64,000 bases of DNA from VXOZ01 sp965220045 (GCA_965220045.1 OZ244803.1:1488001-1552000), one strand, 5' to 3'; shown: positions 9,379 to 18,664, numbered from the stretch's first letter. Program-made: numbers and translations. Notes: generated by a model from the letters alone, not told the origin.

Positions 9379-9674
9379 GCGCCTCGAATTATAGTAGTCC
9401 GGGATGCCGTGGTCTCTGCCTGTGAATCTTGGAGAATCTCGCGCGCGCAACAGCGCCCTTCCCAGGCGACCGAGCAATCCCCTGCTTAGAGTCTAGCAGC
9501 GGCCTGACAAAGGCGTCAAAGCTCAGCGGCGACCGTTCCGCGCCTGATCCCGTGTCTTCCACATGCTTGCCCTTCCCGCGTTTCAGTCAGTTGACAGACA
9601 TCTCCGCACGAAACTACCATGGCAGTTACAGCAATACCTCACGCAGGCAACCCTTCACCTACGAAACCAATTGC

Positions 9675-11411
9675 ATGGCAGAGATTGCGGATTCCTCTTC
9701 TACGCTCGTTGCGGACGTGGGCACGGTTAGTACGCGCGTCTCCCTCCTTGAGCGTGTTGAAGGCGAGTTTCGTTTAGCCGGCGCGGCACGCGTTCCAAGC
9801 ACGATCGATCCCCCCGTTTCCGATGTGATGCTCGGAGTCTCGCGCGCGTTAGCGGAATTGGAGCGTGCGACCGGCTGGCATGCCGAGGACGAAGAGGTGA
9901 ACAGGCTCGCGGTTACGAGCGTCGGCCTCACCGCGGTTACGAGCGTCCTCAGCCTGAGCAACAATCGAACGCTGAATGCGCTCCTTGAATCACTGCAATC
10001 CCTGCCGATAACACCCGTAGATATCTTTGATCTCAACAACCGTCCGCTCGACGCGTATCAGTTTGTCTTCCAGCGACTGATCGAAACTCCCTTGGACGCC
10101 CTGCTAGTCCTCGGCAGCGATAGTGACAAAGATTGGGAGATTGATATTGCCCGTATTGGCGATATTTTACGAAACGTGCTTAGCAACCATCGGAACGCGT
10201 GGAACTTAACCATCGTATTCGTAGGATCGGGGACGCACGCCCAGTCTCTGCGCACGTTCCTTGGCGAGCGGGCGCCGCTCCGCCACATTGACCTGGACCC
10301 TGTAGAGGCAGGTGACGCCACTCTCGCGGCGCTTGAGTCGCTGGTGCAGACGCTCGCAAGTGAGAGACGCCAGCACCTGGTGCCGAATTTTCCCGGGCTT
10401 AGCGAGTGGGCCGGTGCGGAACCAATCGACTATCAAGAAGCTCTCGGCCACGTTACGCAGCAACTTGCCCAGCGCTATAGCATCCATGTGCTCTCACTGG
10501 ATCTTGGAGCGAGTCACGTGGCTGCTGTCGCCAGCCTGCCCAATGGTGTCTTGCGCAAGGCTTCCCTGGATGGCTTCGGCACGCTGCGCAGCCCGCAGAA
10601 CATCCTGATGGAATCCGGTCGTGAGGCCGTGGAGCGCTGGCTGCCATACGACTTGGATGAGGGCCGGCTGGATGACTATCTCCTGCACCGGCTCGCCCAT
10701 CCCGGCGCGTTGCCTACCACCATTGAAAGCCTCGTCCTGGAGCACGCATTTGCGCGAGAAGCCCTGCGCAATGTTGTTGAACTCATCGATGAACAGACCA
10801 TTGACGGTCAGACAATCGCGGCCTGTGCCAACGCGGATGTCATCATTGGTTGCGGGGCCACCTTGGGCGGCGCGCCGCGGCTGATACAAGCAGTATTGAT
10901 GATGCTCGATTCCGTATTACCCACAGGCTTTACGCAGTTTGCCTTGGACCGCGCCGGCGCGCTCCCCGTATTGTTGCTCGACAAAGCCATTGAAGAAGGT
11001 AATCCCTTCATAGAACAGGACGTCCTGCTGAGTTTGGGAGTGGGAATCTCTCCCGCCGGCCGCATGGCGGAAAACCGCCCCGCCTTGCGCTTGCGCACAA
11101 GCGCGCAGTCGCGGGCGCCCGAGGAAACTCTCGTGAATTTCGGATCGGTCGAGGTCATACCTTGGGTAGGAGGAGCCGGTTCCATGCTGGAGGTGTGGCC
11201 TGCGACAAGGCTCAACCTGGGCGTGGGACGGGGGAGAGGCGCAGAACCGCGTGCTAACCTGTTCGGTGGTTCGCTGGGGCTAATCGTCGACGCGCGCGGA
11301 CGACCCATCGACCTCGATGCAAACAAGGACAAACGCCAGGCCAAGATTCTCGAGTGGATGCAGACCACCGGGGCGTATCCCACTCTGTCCTTTTCCGGGA
11401 GATCTAACTAG
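9675..11411 (+). CDS. MutL/GlmL-like actin-fold ATPase family protein
   Basis: A 578-residue protein related to MutL/GlmL of glutamate mutase operons (not the mismatch-repair MutL). LVADVGTVSTRVSLL near residue 10 resembles the first phosphate loop of the actin/ASKHA fold. A second such segment, LSLDLGASHVAAVA, lies near residue 275, so the protein may hold two actin-like halves. GCGATLGGAPRL near residue 395 looks like the adenosine motif. Family members are presumed reactivating chaperones, but no mutase genes occur here. The frame stays open 82 codons upstream of the chosen ATG, but that part looks non-coding. The next gene follows after two bases, so the pair is co-transcribed and likely acts together. 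Confidence 0.72.
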   Translation: MAEIADSSSTLVADVGTVSTRVSLLERVEGEFRLAGAARVPSTIDPPVSDVMLGVSRALAELERATGWHAEDEEVNRLAVTSVGLTAVTSVLSLSNNRTLNALLESLQSLPITPVDIFDLNNRPLDAYQFVFQRLIETPLDALLVLGSDSDKDWEIDIARIGDILRNVLSNHRNAWNLTIVFVGSGTHAQSLRTFLGERAPLRHIDLDPVEAGDATLAALESLVQTLASERRQHLVPNFPGLSEWAGAEPIDYQEALGHVTQQLAQRYSIHVLSLDLGASHVAAVASLPNGVLRKASLDGFGTLRSPQNILMESGREAVERWLPYDLDEGRLDDYLLHRLAHPGALPTTIESLVLEHAFAREALRNVVELIDEQTIDGQTIAACANADVIIGCGATLGGAPRLIQAVLMMLDSVLPTGFTQFALDRAGALPVLLLDKAIEEGNPFIEQDVLLSLGVGISPAGRMAENRPALRLRTSAQSRAPEETLVNFGSVEVIPWVGGAGSMLEVWPATRLNLGVGRGRGAEPRANLFGGSLGLIVDARGRPIDLDANKDKRQAKILEWMQTTGAYPTLSFSGRSN

Positions 11412-11413
11412 CC

Positions 11414-12502
11414 ATGGCAACGATGCTTGCGCTGCGAGGTACGGCAAATCCCCCTACGCCGACACCGCAAATCGGCCGTTATCTGTTGCGCTTGCGCCGG
11501 GTGCTGCCCGCCGACGGTACGCTCTCGGTCCAGCCCGGAGACAAGGTGGAGCCGGACACGATCGTCGGCTCTTGTTCGCTGACACCGCAAAGAACGCTGA
11601 TCGACTTGTCAAGCACGCTTGGCGTTGCGCCGGAGCGCGTGCAAGAGACACTTGAACTTGCTCCCGGCGAAAGCTGCGCGGAAGGCGCACTCATTGCCGC
11701 CCAGCGCCGCCTCTTTGGGCTGCGCACACGCACGGCGGTTGCCCCGTTTCAGGGCTTTCTCGGAGAGGTGTCCTCGCGCAGCGGTCTCGCCTGGTTCGAA
11801 GGGACAAGCCAAGACGTCGCACTGCCGGCAGGACTCTACGGGACCGTCATCGATGTTGTACCGCCGCGAGAGGTTGTTGTTGAAGCGGAAGCCGTGGTGG
11901 TTCGCGGCGTCTATGCGGTCGGCGGTGAAGCATCAGGCAACTTGACCACGGTGCTTTCCCAATCCCCCGCAAACGACGAACGCCTCATTCTGGTAACGCG
12001 AGAGCCGGCCGGTGTCGATACGCTACGACGCGCGTCTCAACTGCAAGCAGCCGCCATTATTGCGCCTTCCGCCACCCGCAAGGACATGGCGGTCCTCGGC
12101 ATGGACCCGCTGGCGCGTCCCACGTCGCATACGTGGAAAGGACCGCCGCTCCTGCTCACCGAAGGCTTCGGCGCGCACCCCATGACGGACACCCTCTGGG
12201 AACTCCTTACCGCGCAGCCGGTGGCCTGGGCTACGGTGGTGGCGCGGCCGGACCTGCACGAGTATTTGCTGATTTTGCCCGTGCGCTCGCTGGCGCCGAG
12301 AGAAGCCTGGGCGCGCTTTGGCCCCGGCTCGCGACTGAAGCGGGCGGGCATGTCCGTGCAACCGGGCGAAGTGCGCTTGGATGCCTTCCTGCCCTTCCCC
12401 CTGGCAGTGTCCTCCGGCCTGCGGCTCCCCGCCGTGGAGACAGTGGATGCGGAAGAAAACCGCAGCCGCGTGCCCATCCCCGAGCTGGAATGGCTGATGT
12501 AG
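11414..12502 (+). CDS. Conserved-looking protein of unknown function, partner of the MutL-like gene
   Basis: A 362-residue soluble protein that I do not recognise. The first 100 residues contain phrases such as LSVQPGDKVEPDTIVGSC that resemble a barrel-sandwich (biotinyl/lipoyl-like) fold. Residues 105-150 repeat a similar theme (FLGEVSSRSGLAWFEGTSQDVALPAG). The C-terminal half has ILVTREPAGVDTLRRASQLQAAAIIAPSA and LLLTEGFGAHPMTD, giving an alpha/beta impression. It starts two bases after the MutL-like gene, so translation is almost certainly coupled. Its function is presumably tied to that protein. No signal peptide or membrane segment is seen. Confidence 0.7.
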   Translation: MATMLALRGTANPPTPTPQIGRYLLRLRRVLPADGTLSVQPGDKVEPDTIVGSCSLTPQRTLIDLSSTLGVAPERVQETLELAPGESCAEGALIAAQRRLFGLRTRTAVAPFQGFLGEVSSRSGLAWFEGTSQDVALPAGLYGTVIDVVPPREVVVEAEAVVVRGVYAVGGEASGNLTTVLSQSPANDERLILVTREPAGVDTLRRASQLQAAAIIAPSATRKDMAVLGMDPLARPTSHTWKGPPLLLTEGFGAHPMTDTLWELLTAQPVAWATVVARPDLHEYLLILPVRSLAPREAWARFGPGSRLKRAGMSVQPGEVRLDAFLPFPLAVSSGLRLPAVETVDAEENRSRVPIPELEWLM

Positions 12503-12840
12503 CCCCTGCCTCGGCTCGACAAGCTCAGAACACCTTCGCAGATGCCCTACTGTTGCCTCCGACTCTCCAAATGATGACGAGGCTTTTATTTTCTTCTTTG
12601 TAGTCATCACCAAGTCTCTTATGATTATTTGCTATTCCGCAACTATAGCTCTATCGTATACGTATTACTCTAGGGCTACTATTGCCGTTCATAGGAGCAC
12701 GGCAGCAATGAGTCCCAGTAGCAATCAAACAGAGCATATGAGAAGGCAAATCCACCGCCCGCCAGCGTGGCCGCGGGGCGTTCCGACGGCTAGAGCGGGC
12801 TGCCGATACTCGTCGCCTGCCTTCCGCGCGGAAGAAACTC
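12503..12840. other. Intergenic region ahead of the lamin-tail protein gene
   Basis: No gene seen in 338 bases. Near 12513-12528 there is a short fragment resembling the CTTCGACAGGCTCAG repeats found at 46372 and 50555. The stretch 12580-12680 is clearly richer in A/T than its surroundings and contains TTGCTA (12629-12634), 17 bases, then TATCGT (12652-12657), a weak promoter candidate for the downstream gene. Confidence 0.4.
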
Positions 12841-15800
12841 GTGCACTTTGCGCTAGGCAAGCGGCGAATACCGGCGGACCTGAAAAAGCCCTCACTCTCG
12901 GCGGTGTGGCGGCAAGGGCTGACGCGTTGGGTTCGTTCTGCCCTAGTACTGTTGATCGCGACCATGTTGTTGCAACAGCCGGCGCGGTCCCATGGCTCCG
13001 TAATGATCAACGAGGTCTTTCCGGACTATGCCGACGGCAGCACGAATTGGATAGAGCTATACAATGGGGGCACGACGCCCGTAGACCTGAGCTTTTGGCT
13101 CATTGACACGGGCAGTGATGAAGACGACAACTATCATGAGATTTCGTTCGGAACGTCACTCGCCCCCGGCCAATACTTGGTCCTCGAACAGAATTCTACG
13201 GGACTGGTGATTGCCAGAAGCGGCACGTTGCGGCTGCATTCAGTTGATCTCAACAGTTTTGCATACGCTCTGACGGATCAGGTTGATTACGCCATCGATG
13301 TCGACGGCGCTTCAATAGCCCGGGTACCGGATGGCGGGGCCGACTTGTCGGTTGTTTCTACGCCAACCAAAGGCACCGCGAATGGTGCGCCGACTGCGAC
13401 TCCGTCGCCTACGCCAACGCCTATTCCCACACCAACCCCTACACCTACGCCAACACCTACTCCCACACCAACACCCACTCCTTCACCTACTCCTACACCC
13501 ACTCCCTCGCCGACGCCGACGCCCTCACCTACTCCCACGCCGGCATTCACGCCTACCCCCTCTCTCGCTCCAACCGCCTCACCGCCGTTGACGCCCACAG
13601 CCTTGCCTACTCCTTCGCCGACGTCCGTACCAGTAGCCCCAACGCCAACGCATTCTCCAACACCTTCAAGTACTCCCTCGCCGACGCCCGCGATCGTGCA
13701 TGGGCTCACTCCGTCCCCCTCACCCACCCCACAACAAACACCTACGCCAACACCCTTTGCCGCTCCCCCACCGACGCTTTCGCCCACCCCAACAGTTGAC
13801 CCCGCCCCAACGGTTTCCCCGACACCGGATATCGCTCTCTCACCAACACCAAGTCTTACTCCGACCCCCACGCCACAGACTCCGATCCCTGAGTGCCCGA
13901 TTAACCACGGTCCGGACATCGTATTCAACGAGATAGCGCCCAGCCAGAGTGTTGAACAGTCCGGCTACATCGAGATCTTCAACAACGGGCCTCCCCCCAT
14001 GGATCTGACCTGCTGGTCCCTTGATACGGGAAGCGATAGCCCAGACATACCCTACTTCTTTCCCATAGACACGCTAGTCGAAGCCGGCAGCTACCTGATC
14101 ATCGAGGAATTTGCCCCCATCTTTCCTCTCCCACCGAATGGCAGGTTACGGCTATTGGACAGTTTTGGTGAGGTATTCATCGAGATCGATTACGCCATCC
14201 CACAGGATGTCGTCGCCAAGGCGCGCATTCCGGACGGCACCGGCGATTGGAGGCACGCTTCCGCGCACACGAAAGGTGTGTCAAACGAAACCCCGACACC
14301 CACTCCAAGACCATCCTCCGGACGTGCGAGCGCGGGCAGTACAGGGCGGTCGACACGAGAGGCTGGCGCGCGGGCCTCTTCACGGCCTGTACCGCGCCTG
14401 CTTCGCATTACAGAGATCTACTATGACGGACAGACACGTCGGACTGAGGGCGATGAGTTCATTGAGATACAAAACCAAGCCGGCGAAGTGGCTTACCTCG
14501 CGCGTGTTCTCATACGCACGCAAAGCGCAACCGCCCGCAGTCCTGTAACCTATGGCTTCCCCGTTGGCACCAAGCTCAATCCCGGCGAAACCCTCGTCGT
14601 GGCAAAGAACGCCCGGCAGTTTACCGCCCACTTTGGCTCGCAGCCGGACTTTGAGGCGCGCTTTTCAGGATCCGGATTCCGCAATACTCCGGACGTGCCG
14701 GATCTGGTCCACGATCGCAGAATCTCCCGGCGCACATGGGCGCTGGCCAACTCCGGCGCGACAGTGGCGCTCTTGAGCGATCAAGGCGCCGTACTTGACG
14801 TCATTGCCTATGGGTACGATCCCGGCGGCTACATGGACCTACGTGGGCACTACCCTTCGGCTGCCGGCGGGCAGTCCCTCCGGCGCATCATCCTCAAGGG
14901 CACTTCTCCTAGCGCTCCGTCAACCTTGCGGGCAGGCGCGCCCTCTCCGGGTACAGTCCCGCCTCCTCCTACGCCTGTTCCTATTCCTTCGCCAACACCT
15001 GTGCCCAGCCCGACCGCCGCTCCCTCACCGTCGCCTACCCCGCTACCTCCCGCGCCAACACCCACGCCAAGCGCCACGCCTTCTCCTTCTCCCACGCCGA
15101 CGCCAGTACCAACCTCGGTTCCTGCCACTCCCACTCCACGGCCAACGCCAACACCCACGCCGCTGGCACCGACCGCCACGCCCACTCCACCACCGACTCC
15201 GACGCCAACCAGGCTGCAATGCCTCACGTACATTCCGCAACCTGCCGTGCTGCAACGTGTCGAGGTCTCCGGTGTGGTTACGGAAGTTCGTCCACTGCCA
15301 AAAGAGACGTTGGTCTTCATTGCCGATCGTTGCGGCGGGGCTGTCCTCCACCTCGGGATAGGCGTCCGCCCGCCGCCAACGGGAAGTCACATTCGCTTTA
15401 TGGCATTCGCCTCACGTGAGGGAATGCAAATTGACCTCAATCACCTGCCCGATACGCACATACGGTATCTTCCCGGCAAGGCGCCACCTGAGGCAATTCC
15501 CTTCACGCGAGCGATTCTGCAGCAAGCGACAACTGGTACGCGAGTGTGGGCGGAAGGCCGTATTACAATTGGCCGCGACTTTGATAGGAGCAGAGTCTAC
15601 GCGAGCAACCCAGGGTACCTCAGGCTTGACCCCAATGCGCGGGCAGTGCCAACCGGTGCGGTTGACTCGTACGGGATCATTGAATGGCAGGAGTCAGTGC
15701 CGCGCTTCCGCGTCCACTTCGTCGCGCCCCGCGCGACGGCGAAGTCTAGCCTGAAAGAAGCAATACTGGAATCGACAATCAGCCAACAAACTGTGCGGTT

Positions 15801-15870
15801 CGTGCGGAGTGTATACCAGCATTTGGTCTATAGATCTCTTGCACGCGGCCCTTGGGTGAATCTTCCATAG
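12841..15870 (+). CDS. Secreted multi-domain protein: three lamin-tail-like domains with Pro-Thr linkers
   Basis: A 1009-residue exported protein of unknown role. A basic, then hydrophobic segment (about residues 25-50) looks like a signal peptide. Residues 52-180 form a lamin-tail-like domain (MINEVFPDYADG...WIELYNGG...VDLSFWLIDTG). About 183-348 is a Pro/Thr/Ser linker, 355-490 a second domain of the same type, 520-690 a third, 701-790 a second linker. Residues 795-1009 form an OB-like module (VEVSGVVTEVRPL...EGRITIGRDF). Lamin-tail domains occur in bacterial surface proteins and nucleases; no nuclease motif is visible here. The start is GTG with GGAAG eight bases upstream; no better start precedes the signal segment. 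It seems monocistronic. Confidence 0.75.
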   Translation: MHFALGKRRIPADLKKPSLSAVWRQGLTRWVRSALVLLIATMLLQQPARSHGSVMINEVFPDYADGSTNWIELYNGGTTPVDLSFWLIDTGSDEDDNYHEISFGTSLAPGQYLVLEQNSTGLVIARSGTLRLHSVDLNSFAYALTDQVDYAIDVDGASIARVPDGGADLSVVSTPTKGTANGAPTATPSPTPTPIPTPTPTPTPTPTPTPTPTPSPTPTPTPSPTPTPSPTPTPAFTPTPSLAPTASPPLTPTALPTPSPTSVPVAPTPTHSPTPSSTPSPTPAIVHGLTPSPSPTPQQTPTPTPFAAPPPTLSPTPTVDPAPTVSPTPDIALSPTPSLTPTPTPQTPIPECPINHGPDIVFNEIAPSQSVEQSGYIEIFNNGPPPMDLTCWSLDTGSDSPDIPYFFPIDTLVEAGSYLIIEEFAPIFPLPPNGRLRLLDSFGEVFIEIDYAIPQDVVAKARIPDGTGDWRHASAHTKGVSNETPTPTPRPSSGRASAGSTGRSTREAGARASSRPVPRLLRITEIYYDGQTRRTEGDEFIEIQNQAGEVAYLARVLIRTQSATARSPVTYGFPVGTKLNPGETLVVAKNARQFTAHFGSQPDFEARFSGSGFRNTPDVPDLVHDRRISRRTWALANSGATVALLSDQGAVLDVIAYGYDPGGYMDLRGHYPSAAGGQSLRRIILKGTSPSAPSTLRAGAPSPGTVPPPPTPVPIPSPTPVPSPTAAPSPSPTPLPPAPTPTPSATPSPSPTPTPVPTSVPATPTPRPTPTPTPLAPTATPTPPPTPTPTRLQCLTYIPQPAVLQRVEVSGVVTEVRPLPKETLVFIADRCGGAVLHLGIGVRPPPTGSHIRFMAFASREGMQIDLNHLPDTHIRYLPGKAPPEAIPFTRAILQQATTGTRVWAEGRITIGRDFDRSRVYASNPGYLRLDPNARAVPTGAVDSYGIIEWQESVPRFRVHFVAPRATAKSSLKEAILESTISQQTVRFVRSVYQHLVYRSLARGPWVNLP
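13390..13885 (+). repeat. Low-complexity Pro-Thr-coding repeat tract, first
   Basis: Within the lamin-tail gene, units such as CCTACGCCAACA and CCCACTCCTTCA repeat with a 6 or 12 base rhythm, coding mainly for (Thr-Pro)n and (Ser-Pro-Thr-Pro)n. Codon choice varies from unit to unit, so the protein pattern is kept better than the DNA pattern. Confidence 0.85.
14945..15213 (+). repeat. Low-complexity Pro-Thr-coding repeat tract, second
   Basis: A shorter tract of the same Pro-Thr/Ser/Ala type as the one at 13390, joining the third lamin-tail-like domain to the C-terminal OB-like module. Confidence 0.8.
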
Positions 15871-16146
15871 GGTCTATCGGTCTTCGAGAACATGTTGCGG
15901 TAGCAGTGGCCGAAGTTGGTACGAAAGGTCAGGTCAAGAACTCCGCACCGCACCTGCTTGCGGCTTTATGTAAAGAATGGGGTTCTATTCTCGGGCACTA
16001 AGGTGTGCATTGGGGTTTCACGACACTACGGCGCGCATCCGCCGGAGAAAATCATCACAGGGCGCAACGGAACTTAAGCGGCACAGTGCACCGATAGCAA
16101 GGAAGGGCTACAGACTGTCCATTCGATCGAGAGGGAGAGCTACCGG

Positions 16147-16899
16147 CTAATCGGCGGCGCCGAGCAAGCGTTTCGCATTGCGGTACGCAATTGCCTCTCT
16201 GTCCGCTGCGGAGATTGCTGCCTTCTCTAATTTCGCAACGCCGCAGGCGGGGTACTGCAGCGGGATGCCCGTGCCCAGAAGAATGCGGTCCACGTCACCC
16301 TGTGACACCCACTGCGCAATGCCGCCGAGGCCTTGTAAGCATGAGGTCTCCAGCCAAACATTGGCGTAGGTATTGAGCAGGCGGATGGCGTTCCAGGCCT
16401 CTTGTCCATAGTTCAGTCCATGCACCACAAACTGGACTCCGGTGAACTGCGCGAAGAGACTCTCGAATGGCTCTACCGCAGCTACGGGGAACGACCAGTC
16501 CATGATGGTACGCACCACGATTACCACGACCAATTCATGGTCTTGAGCCGCCGCACAGAGCGATTCGAATTGTGACGGCAACGTGTTGTGGTGGTGGCTG
16601 GGATAACAGCGAATTCCCCGAGCGCCCGCAGCCGCGTATTCCGCTAAGAGTTCAGCCGATTCCGGCCGCGTGCCGTCAATGGTCACGAACGGTATCAGCC
16701 TGCCGCCGGATTCTGCCGCCGCGGCAAGTGCTTCGGTATTGCCCAAACGCCAATCGCTTTCGAGCGCCCGCGTAGAGCCCACGACCGCGCGCTCTATGCG
16801 GTGGGCATCCATCAAGGCCAAGACGTCCGCACCGGTACGGGCCTTGAGGGGCCAATAGCCCCACGCGCCGACAAATCCGGAGAAGTCCCACACTGTCAT
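16147..16899 (-). CDS. Amidohydrolase family 2 (TIM-barrel) protein
   Basis: A 250-residue protein of the amidohydrolase-related family that includes decarboxylases and lactone hydrolases. It has GARGIRCYPSHHHNTLPS, FVVHGLNYG, NVWLETSC and a C-terminal DRILLGTGIPLQ where relatives have the catalytic-site GTD. The usual N-terminal HxH metal motif is absent: the sequence begins WDFSGFVGAWG. The metal-binding Asp of GTD is Gly-Ile here. It may therefore be metal-free or inactive. GGAGAG sits six bases before the start. It follows the second amidohydrolase by 24 bases in an operon; the two may form a heteromer or act on linked substrates. Confidence 0.75.
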   Translation of the reverse strand: MTVWDFSGFVGAWGYWPLKARTGADVLALMDAHRIERAVVGSTRALESDWRLGNTEALAAAAESGGRLIPFVTIDGTRPESAELLAEYAAAGARGIRCYPSHHHNTLPSQFESLCAAAQDHELVVVIVVRTIMDWSFPVAAVEPFESLFAQFTGVQFVVHGLNYGQEAWNAIRLLNTYANVWLETSCLQGLGGIAQWVSQGDVDRILLGTGIPLQYPACGVAKLEKAAISAADREAIAYRNAKRLLGAAD

Positions 16900-16923
16900 T
16901 TTTCTCTCCGTCCCACTTCGCCG

Positions 16924-17661
16924 CTAGGCATCGAGCGCCAGCAGGCGGGCCATATTGCCGCCGAAAATCAAGTCCTTGTCCGCCTGGCTGATCGCGGCGC
17001 CGCTGACGCGCGCCATTTGCACACTCACCTCTAGCAGCGGCATGTCCGTGCCAAAGATGATCCGCTCGGGGCCGATGCGCTCGATGATGTACTCGAGCGA
17101 ACCGTTGTTTACGGAACTGCTAGCGGTTTCGAGCAGAATTGAAGGATGGCGTTCAGCCGCCTGCACCGCGCGCAACCAGTCACCTCGCGCCAGAGCCGTA
17201 TTGCCCGAGTGGGCCATCATGAGAAAGGCCTCCGGCACGTGCGCAGCCATCACCTCACACTCTTCGGCGATAGAATGCGCCAGAATCGGCATGCGGTGCG
17301 ACGCTGCACGCTCGAGCACGGGAAAGACCGACGGGCGTACCAAGGGAGTCATGGGATATGAATATATCTTGATCCCTCGCATGCCGTATTCGTTCACGCA
17401 ACGATTGATTTCTTCAAGCGCTCCGTTATCGAAATTCATGGTGGGAATGCTCACGTATCCCAGAATGCGGTCCGGGTGCTGACGTATTGCCTTGCCCAAA
17501 CAGTCGTTCCCCTCGCGCATGTCATGGATGAGGGCCGTGAAGTCGGTGACGAACAGCCTATCAATGCCGTTGTCATCCGCGAGACGCAGCAGATCGTCGA
17601 CACTTGCAGAGAAGTTATAGGCGGTAGAGTTACCAACGTGAACGTGTGCATCGATTATCAT
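16924..17661 (-). CDS. Amidohydrolase family 2 metal-dependent hydrolase/decarboxylase
   Basis: A 245-residue TIM-barrel amidohydrolase. IIDAHVHVGNS at the N-terminus gives the HxH metal ligands, and RIIFGTDMPLLE near residue 205 gives the catalytic Asp. AHSIAEECEV and MMAHSGN carry further histidines. The family cleaves C-C or C-O bonds in cyclic or aromatic acids. The start at 17661 was chosen because GAGGAG lies ten bases upstream and the next residues are the conserved metal motif; an in-frame start 16 codons earlier would add a non-conserved peptide. It heads the two-gene operon with the gene at 16147 and is divergent from the sugar isomerase-like gene. Confidence 0.85.
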   Translation of the reverse strand: MIIDAHVHVGNSTAYNFSASVDDLLRLADDNGIDRLFVTDFTALIHDMREGNDCLGKAIRQHPDRILGYVSIPTMNFDNGALEEINRCVNEYGMRGIKIYSYPMTPLVRPSVFPVLERAASHRMPILAHSIAEECEVMAAHVPEAFLMMAHSGNTALARGDWLRAVQAAERHPSILLETASSSVNNGSLEYIIERIGPERIIFGTDMPLLEVSVQMARVSGAAISQADKDLIFGGNMARLLALDA

Positions 17662-17713
17662 CGTTACTTTCTCCTCGTGTGCACAGGCTAGCAGAGCAGG
17701 GAGCACCACGCAA

Positions 17714-17743
17714 TTACGTCAGCATTGATAGTTCCGGTATACT
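17714..17743 (+). promoter_or_regulatory. Candidate promoter for the isomerase-like gene
   Basis: TATACT at 17738-17743 matches the -10 consensus well. The best -35 is TTACGT at 17714-17719, 18 bases away and weak. It lies about 100 bases before the start at 17846. Confidence 0.4.
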
Positions 17744-17845
17744 ATAGTGCAGCCAAGGTAGCCGACCTGTGACGCAAGTCCCCTCTTCTAGCAATCGCAT
17801 CCCTAGGTGAGCTAGGCCTACAAACCTGAAAGGCGGGCACGAAAC

Positions 17846-18664
17846 ATGAAGAAAGCGGTTTGCGGCAACTGTTTCGGGGGAGACATTCCCCTCGTAGAGG
17901 CGATGAGCATGGCGAAGGCGGCTGGATTCGAGGGTATCGAGCCCAGTCTGACTTTTGACGGTCCCGTTTCCATTGACGCTTCGGATGATGACCTCAAGCG
18001 GCTGCGCGACCATGCGGAACAGACTGTGGAGATCCATGGGCTCATGGGCGGACAGCCCATACGGAGCGCTCCCCTGACAACCATCGACAAAGACGAAATC
18101 AGCAAGGGAGTAACAAACGTCGCGAAAGCCCTGCGCGTCGTAAAGATTCTCGGTGGTACCAGCCTGCTGGTCGTACCGGGCACTGTGAGCGTGGACGTGC
18201 GGTACGACCATGCCTATGAAGGCACGCTTGAGGCTCTGAAGCAGATTGCCCCTATTGCCGAAGACTTACAAATCAATGTAGCTGTGGAAAACGTATGGAA
18301 TAAGTTCCTGCTTTCCCCAGTGGAGATGCGCAACCTGCTCGATGAGGTGGATAGCCCGCATGTCGGTTGCTACTTCGACGTGGGGAATTTCCTCGGTTGG
18401 GCCATCCCACAGCACTGGATTGAGATCCTCGCGCACCGCATTAAGAAGGTGCACGTAAAGGACTTCAAAATAGATGTGGGCAACAGGCACGGCTTTGTGA
18501 CGCTACTGCAAGGGGACGTAGACTGGAAGGCCGTGCGCCAATCGCTGCGCACGGTCGGCTACGACAGTTACCTTTCCGCAGAAATCCAGCTTCACAAGGA
18601 GTTTCCGGAAAAGAGTCTGCTCGACATCAGCACCAGTCTGGACACTATAATCGCCAGCGCGTAA
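17846..18664 (+). CDS. Sugar phosphate isomerase/epimerase-like TIM-barrel protein
   Basis: A 272-residue protein of the xylose isomerase-like TIM-barrel superfamily (endonuclease IV fold). Likely metal-binding residues sit in VAVENVWNKF (Glu), SPHVGCYFDVGNFL (Asp, after the usual VG.xxDxGN pattern), IKKVHVKDFK (His) and YLSAEIQL (Glu), matching the usual four-ligand layout. Members isomerise or epimerise sugars, inosose or hydroxypyruvate. The substrate is not predictable. It is divergent from the two amidohydrolases; the three may serve one catabolic route. Confidence 0.85.
   Translation: MKKAVCGNCFGGDIPLVEAMSMAKAAGFEGIEPSLTFDGPVSIDASDDDLKRLRDHAEQTVEIHGLMGGQPIRSAPLTTIDKDEISKGVTNVAKALRVVKILGGTSLLVVPGTVSVDVRYDHAYEGTLEALKQIAPIAEDLQINVAVENVWNKFLLSPVEMRNLLDEVDSPHVGCYFDVGNFLGWAIPQHWIEILAHRIKKVHVKDFKIDVGNRHGFVTLLQGDVDWKAVRQSLRTVGYDSYLSAEIQLHKEFPEKSLLDISTSLDTIIASA

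Noticed and set aside
9429..9674. 82-codon in-frame extension ahead of the MutL-like protein
   Set aside because: Composition is atypical (Ser/Pro/Arg rich), there is no motif, and the protein family begins at the ATG at 9675.
10808..11383. 191-codon minus-strand frame
   Set aside because: It lies fully antisense to the conserved C-terminal part of the MutL-like protein and shows no motif.
13287..13928. Long minus-strand frame of 213 codons, Gly/Val rich
   Set aside because: It is the mirror of the Pro-Thr repeat tract on the plus strand; the VGVGVG pattern is what the antisense of ACNCCN repeats gives.
15852..16001. 49-codon frame starting at TTG, with a fairly protein-like sequence
   Set aside because: It is short, has no clear ribosome-binding site or family resemblance, and overlaps the end of the lamin-tail gene. 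It could be a remnant but is not supported.
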